Shown here one piece after another: positions 63,260-64,000 of a stretch of DNA of 64,000 nucleotides. The stretch is taken from the NCBI GenBank assembly GCA_028820845.1, contig JAPPII010000013.1:1-64000 (forward strand), written 5' to 3'. Position 1 is the stretch's first letter, and each line of letters begins with the position of its first letter. Made by a program: the position numbers and the translations under genes. Source of the stretch: Candidatus Poribacteria bacterium (lineage in GTDB: Bacteria > Poribacteria > WGA-4E > WGA-3G). A model generated the notes under the pieces. That model saw only the letters and a program-made list of their open reading frames with translations, searched no databases and was not told the DNA's origin.

Positions 63260-64000
63260 ATGAAAAAAATCAGTTTTTTGAGCGTTATCTTTTTGTTTGT
63301 TCCCATGTTATTTCTGACGAGCAGTTTTGCCCAAGACACACCACAATGGCATCTACCTGCAGGTGTCAAAGCGCGCATCGGCAAAGGTCAGGTGAATGAT
63401 GTTGCATTGTCGCCTGATGGCATGCAGCTCGCCGCCGCAACAAGTATCGGGGTTTGGCTTTATGAGGCTCAGACTGGCACCGAGATTGCCCTCCTCACTG
63501 GACATACAGATCCGGTCAATTCCGTTGCATATTCACCGGATGGTAAGACGTTAGCAAGTGGGAGCGGCAAAGAGATTCGGTTATGGAATCCAAGCACCCA
63601 AGCACACAAAACAACCTTTGCGGGGCAAGAAGTCAGGTCCCTTGCATATTCTCCAGATGGCCGAACGCTGGCAGCGGGCCGATGGCAAGGCATTGATCTA
63701 TTGAACGCTCAGACGGGGGAACGTAAATTATCCCTCTCTGGGCCTGCAGGGGATGTCTCGATTCTTGTGTTTTCATCCGATGGCAAGAAATTGGTGAGTG
63801 CTATGAGTGTCCACGAGGGTCAACCGATTCGTGTGTGGAACGCCCGCACGGGTAAGCTCCTAAGGACGCTTACTGGACATACAGAGAGCGTTCACTCCCT
63901 TACATTCTCACCCGACAATAATACACTCGTAAGTGGGGGGCGAGATAGAACAATTCGCTTATGGAATCCTAACACCGGGAAAAACACAAGAACGATTGAG
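63260..64000 (+). CDS. Secreted WD40-repeat protein, 3' part beyond the window
   Basis: Open from ATG 63260 to the window end, 247 residues so far; AAAGGAG lies about 10 bases upstream. A Sec signal (MKKISFLSVIFLFVPM, cleavage near SSFAQ) is followed by WD40 blades of about 42 residues: NDVALSPDGMQLAAA, NSVAYSPDGKTLASGS, RSLAYSPDGRTLAAG, SILVFSSDGKKLVSA and HSLTFSPDNNTLVSGG with the IRLWN ends. At least five blades are seen and the propeller continues. A periplasmic or surface binding scaffold; such genes are numerous in this kind of genome. Confidence 0.9.
   Translation, partial: MKKISFLSVIFLFVPMLFLTSSFAQDTPQWHLPAGVKARIGKGQVNDVALSPDGMQLAAATSIGVWLYEAQTGTEIALLTGHTDPVNSVAYSPDGKTLASGSGKEIRLWNPSTQAHKTTFAGQEVRSLAYSPDGRTLAAGRWQGIDLLNAQTGERKLSLSGPAGDVSILVFSSDGKKLVSAMSVHEGQPIRVWNARTGKLLRTLTGHTESVHSLTFSPDNNTLVSGGRDRTIRLWNPNTGKNTRTIE

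Overview
The window looks like a chromosomal segment of an uncultured, sponge- or marine-type bacterium, most probably Candidatus Poribacteria. This is inferred from: secreted proteins ending in a FlgD-like C-terminal domain with the YPNPFNPETWIPY motif, lamin-tail and WD40 proteins, two paralogous Rpn-family nucleases, many lipoproteins and Tat/Sec-exported enzymes, and many short hairpin repeats. No rRNA, tRNA or CRISPR array was seen. Shine-Dalgarno sites (AAAGGAG/AAGGAG) are common and decide several starts, including TTG and GTG starts.

Region 1 (1-6.8 kb, minus strand) is a tightly packed five-gene cassette behind one sigma70-like promoter: Rpn nuclease, a DUF4338/DruA-type protein carrying an IS5-type transposase N-terminal domain, NurA nuclease, HerA ATPase, and a PIN nuclease. 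Gaps are 22, 2 and 2 bp, then a 19-bp overlap. HerA-NurA and DruA are each known in anti-phage contexts; this combination is the best candidate in the window for an undescribed defence system. Region 2 (6.9-15.2 kb, minus) is a leucine-themed run: leuS, RNase J, a lipoprotein, a LivJ-like binding lipoprotein, leuC and leuD. Region 3 (15.4-30.9 kb) is mixed: an enolase-superfamily enzyme, a PhoX-like Tat protein converging on a large VWA membrane protein, an MFS nucleoside-type transporter, a nicotinamidase-like hydrolase, a pseudo-receiver, a CYTH protein, a toxin-antitoxin pair whose PIN toxin is broken by a TAG codon, a deoxyhypusine-synthase-like protein overlapping an O-antigen ligase, and a second Rpn gene.

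Region 4 (31.5-42.6 kb, plus) encodes exported proteins: a lamin-tail-domain protein, a giant Ig-like/beta-propeller/dockerin surface protein and a ThuA/GATase-like protein. They are separated by terminators, REP-like hairpins and a 120-bp MITE with an exact 9-bp target-site duplication. Region 5 (42.7-50.3 kb) has a cNMP-binding PP2C phosphatase divergent from a 1438-residue reductase-ligase-ACP-acyltransferase, followed by a HAD-IB phosphatase. This resembles the myxobacterial ether-lipid (Elb) machinery. Region 6 (50.3-54.3 kb) is an insertion island: an IS630-type element with a -1 frameshift, and a 5'-truncated tnpB whose terminal hairpin covers the ribosome-binding site of a GH127 glycosidase.

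Region 7 (54.4-58.3 kb, plus) is a redox operon: a NirB-like FAD/[2Fe-2S]/cytochrome b fusion, an 11-motif multiheme cytochrome c and a DUF3365 heme lipoprotein. Region 8 (58.5-64 kb) has mutL, a fused oligopeptide-type ABC ATPase, a hairpin-rich IS605-like remnant, and the start of a WD40 protein running off the window.
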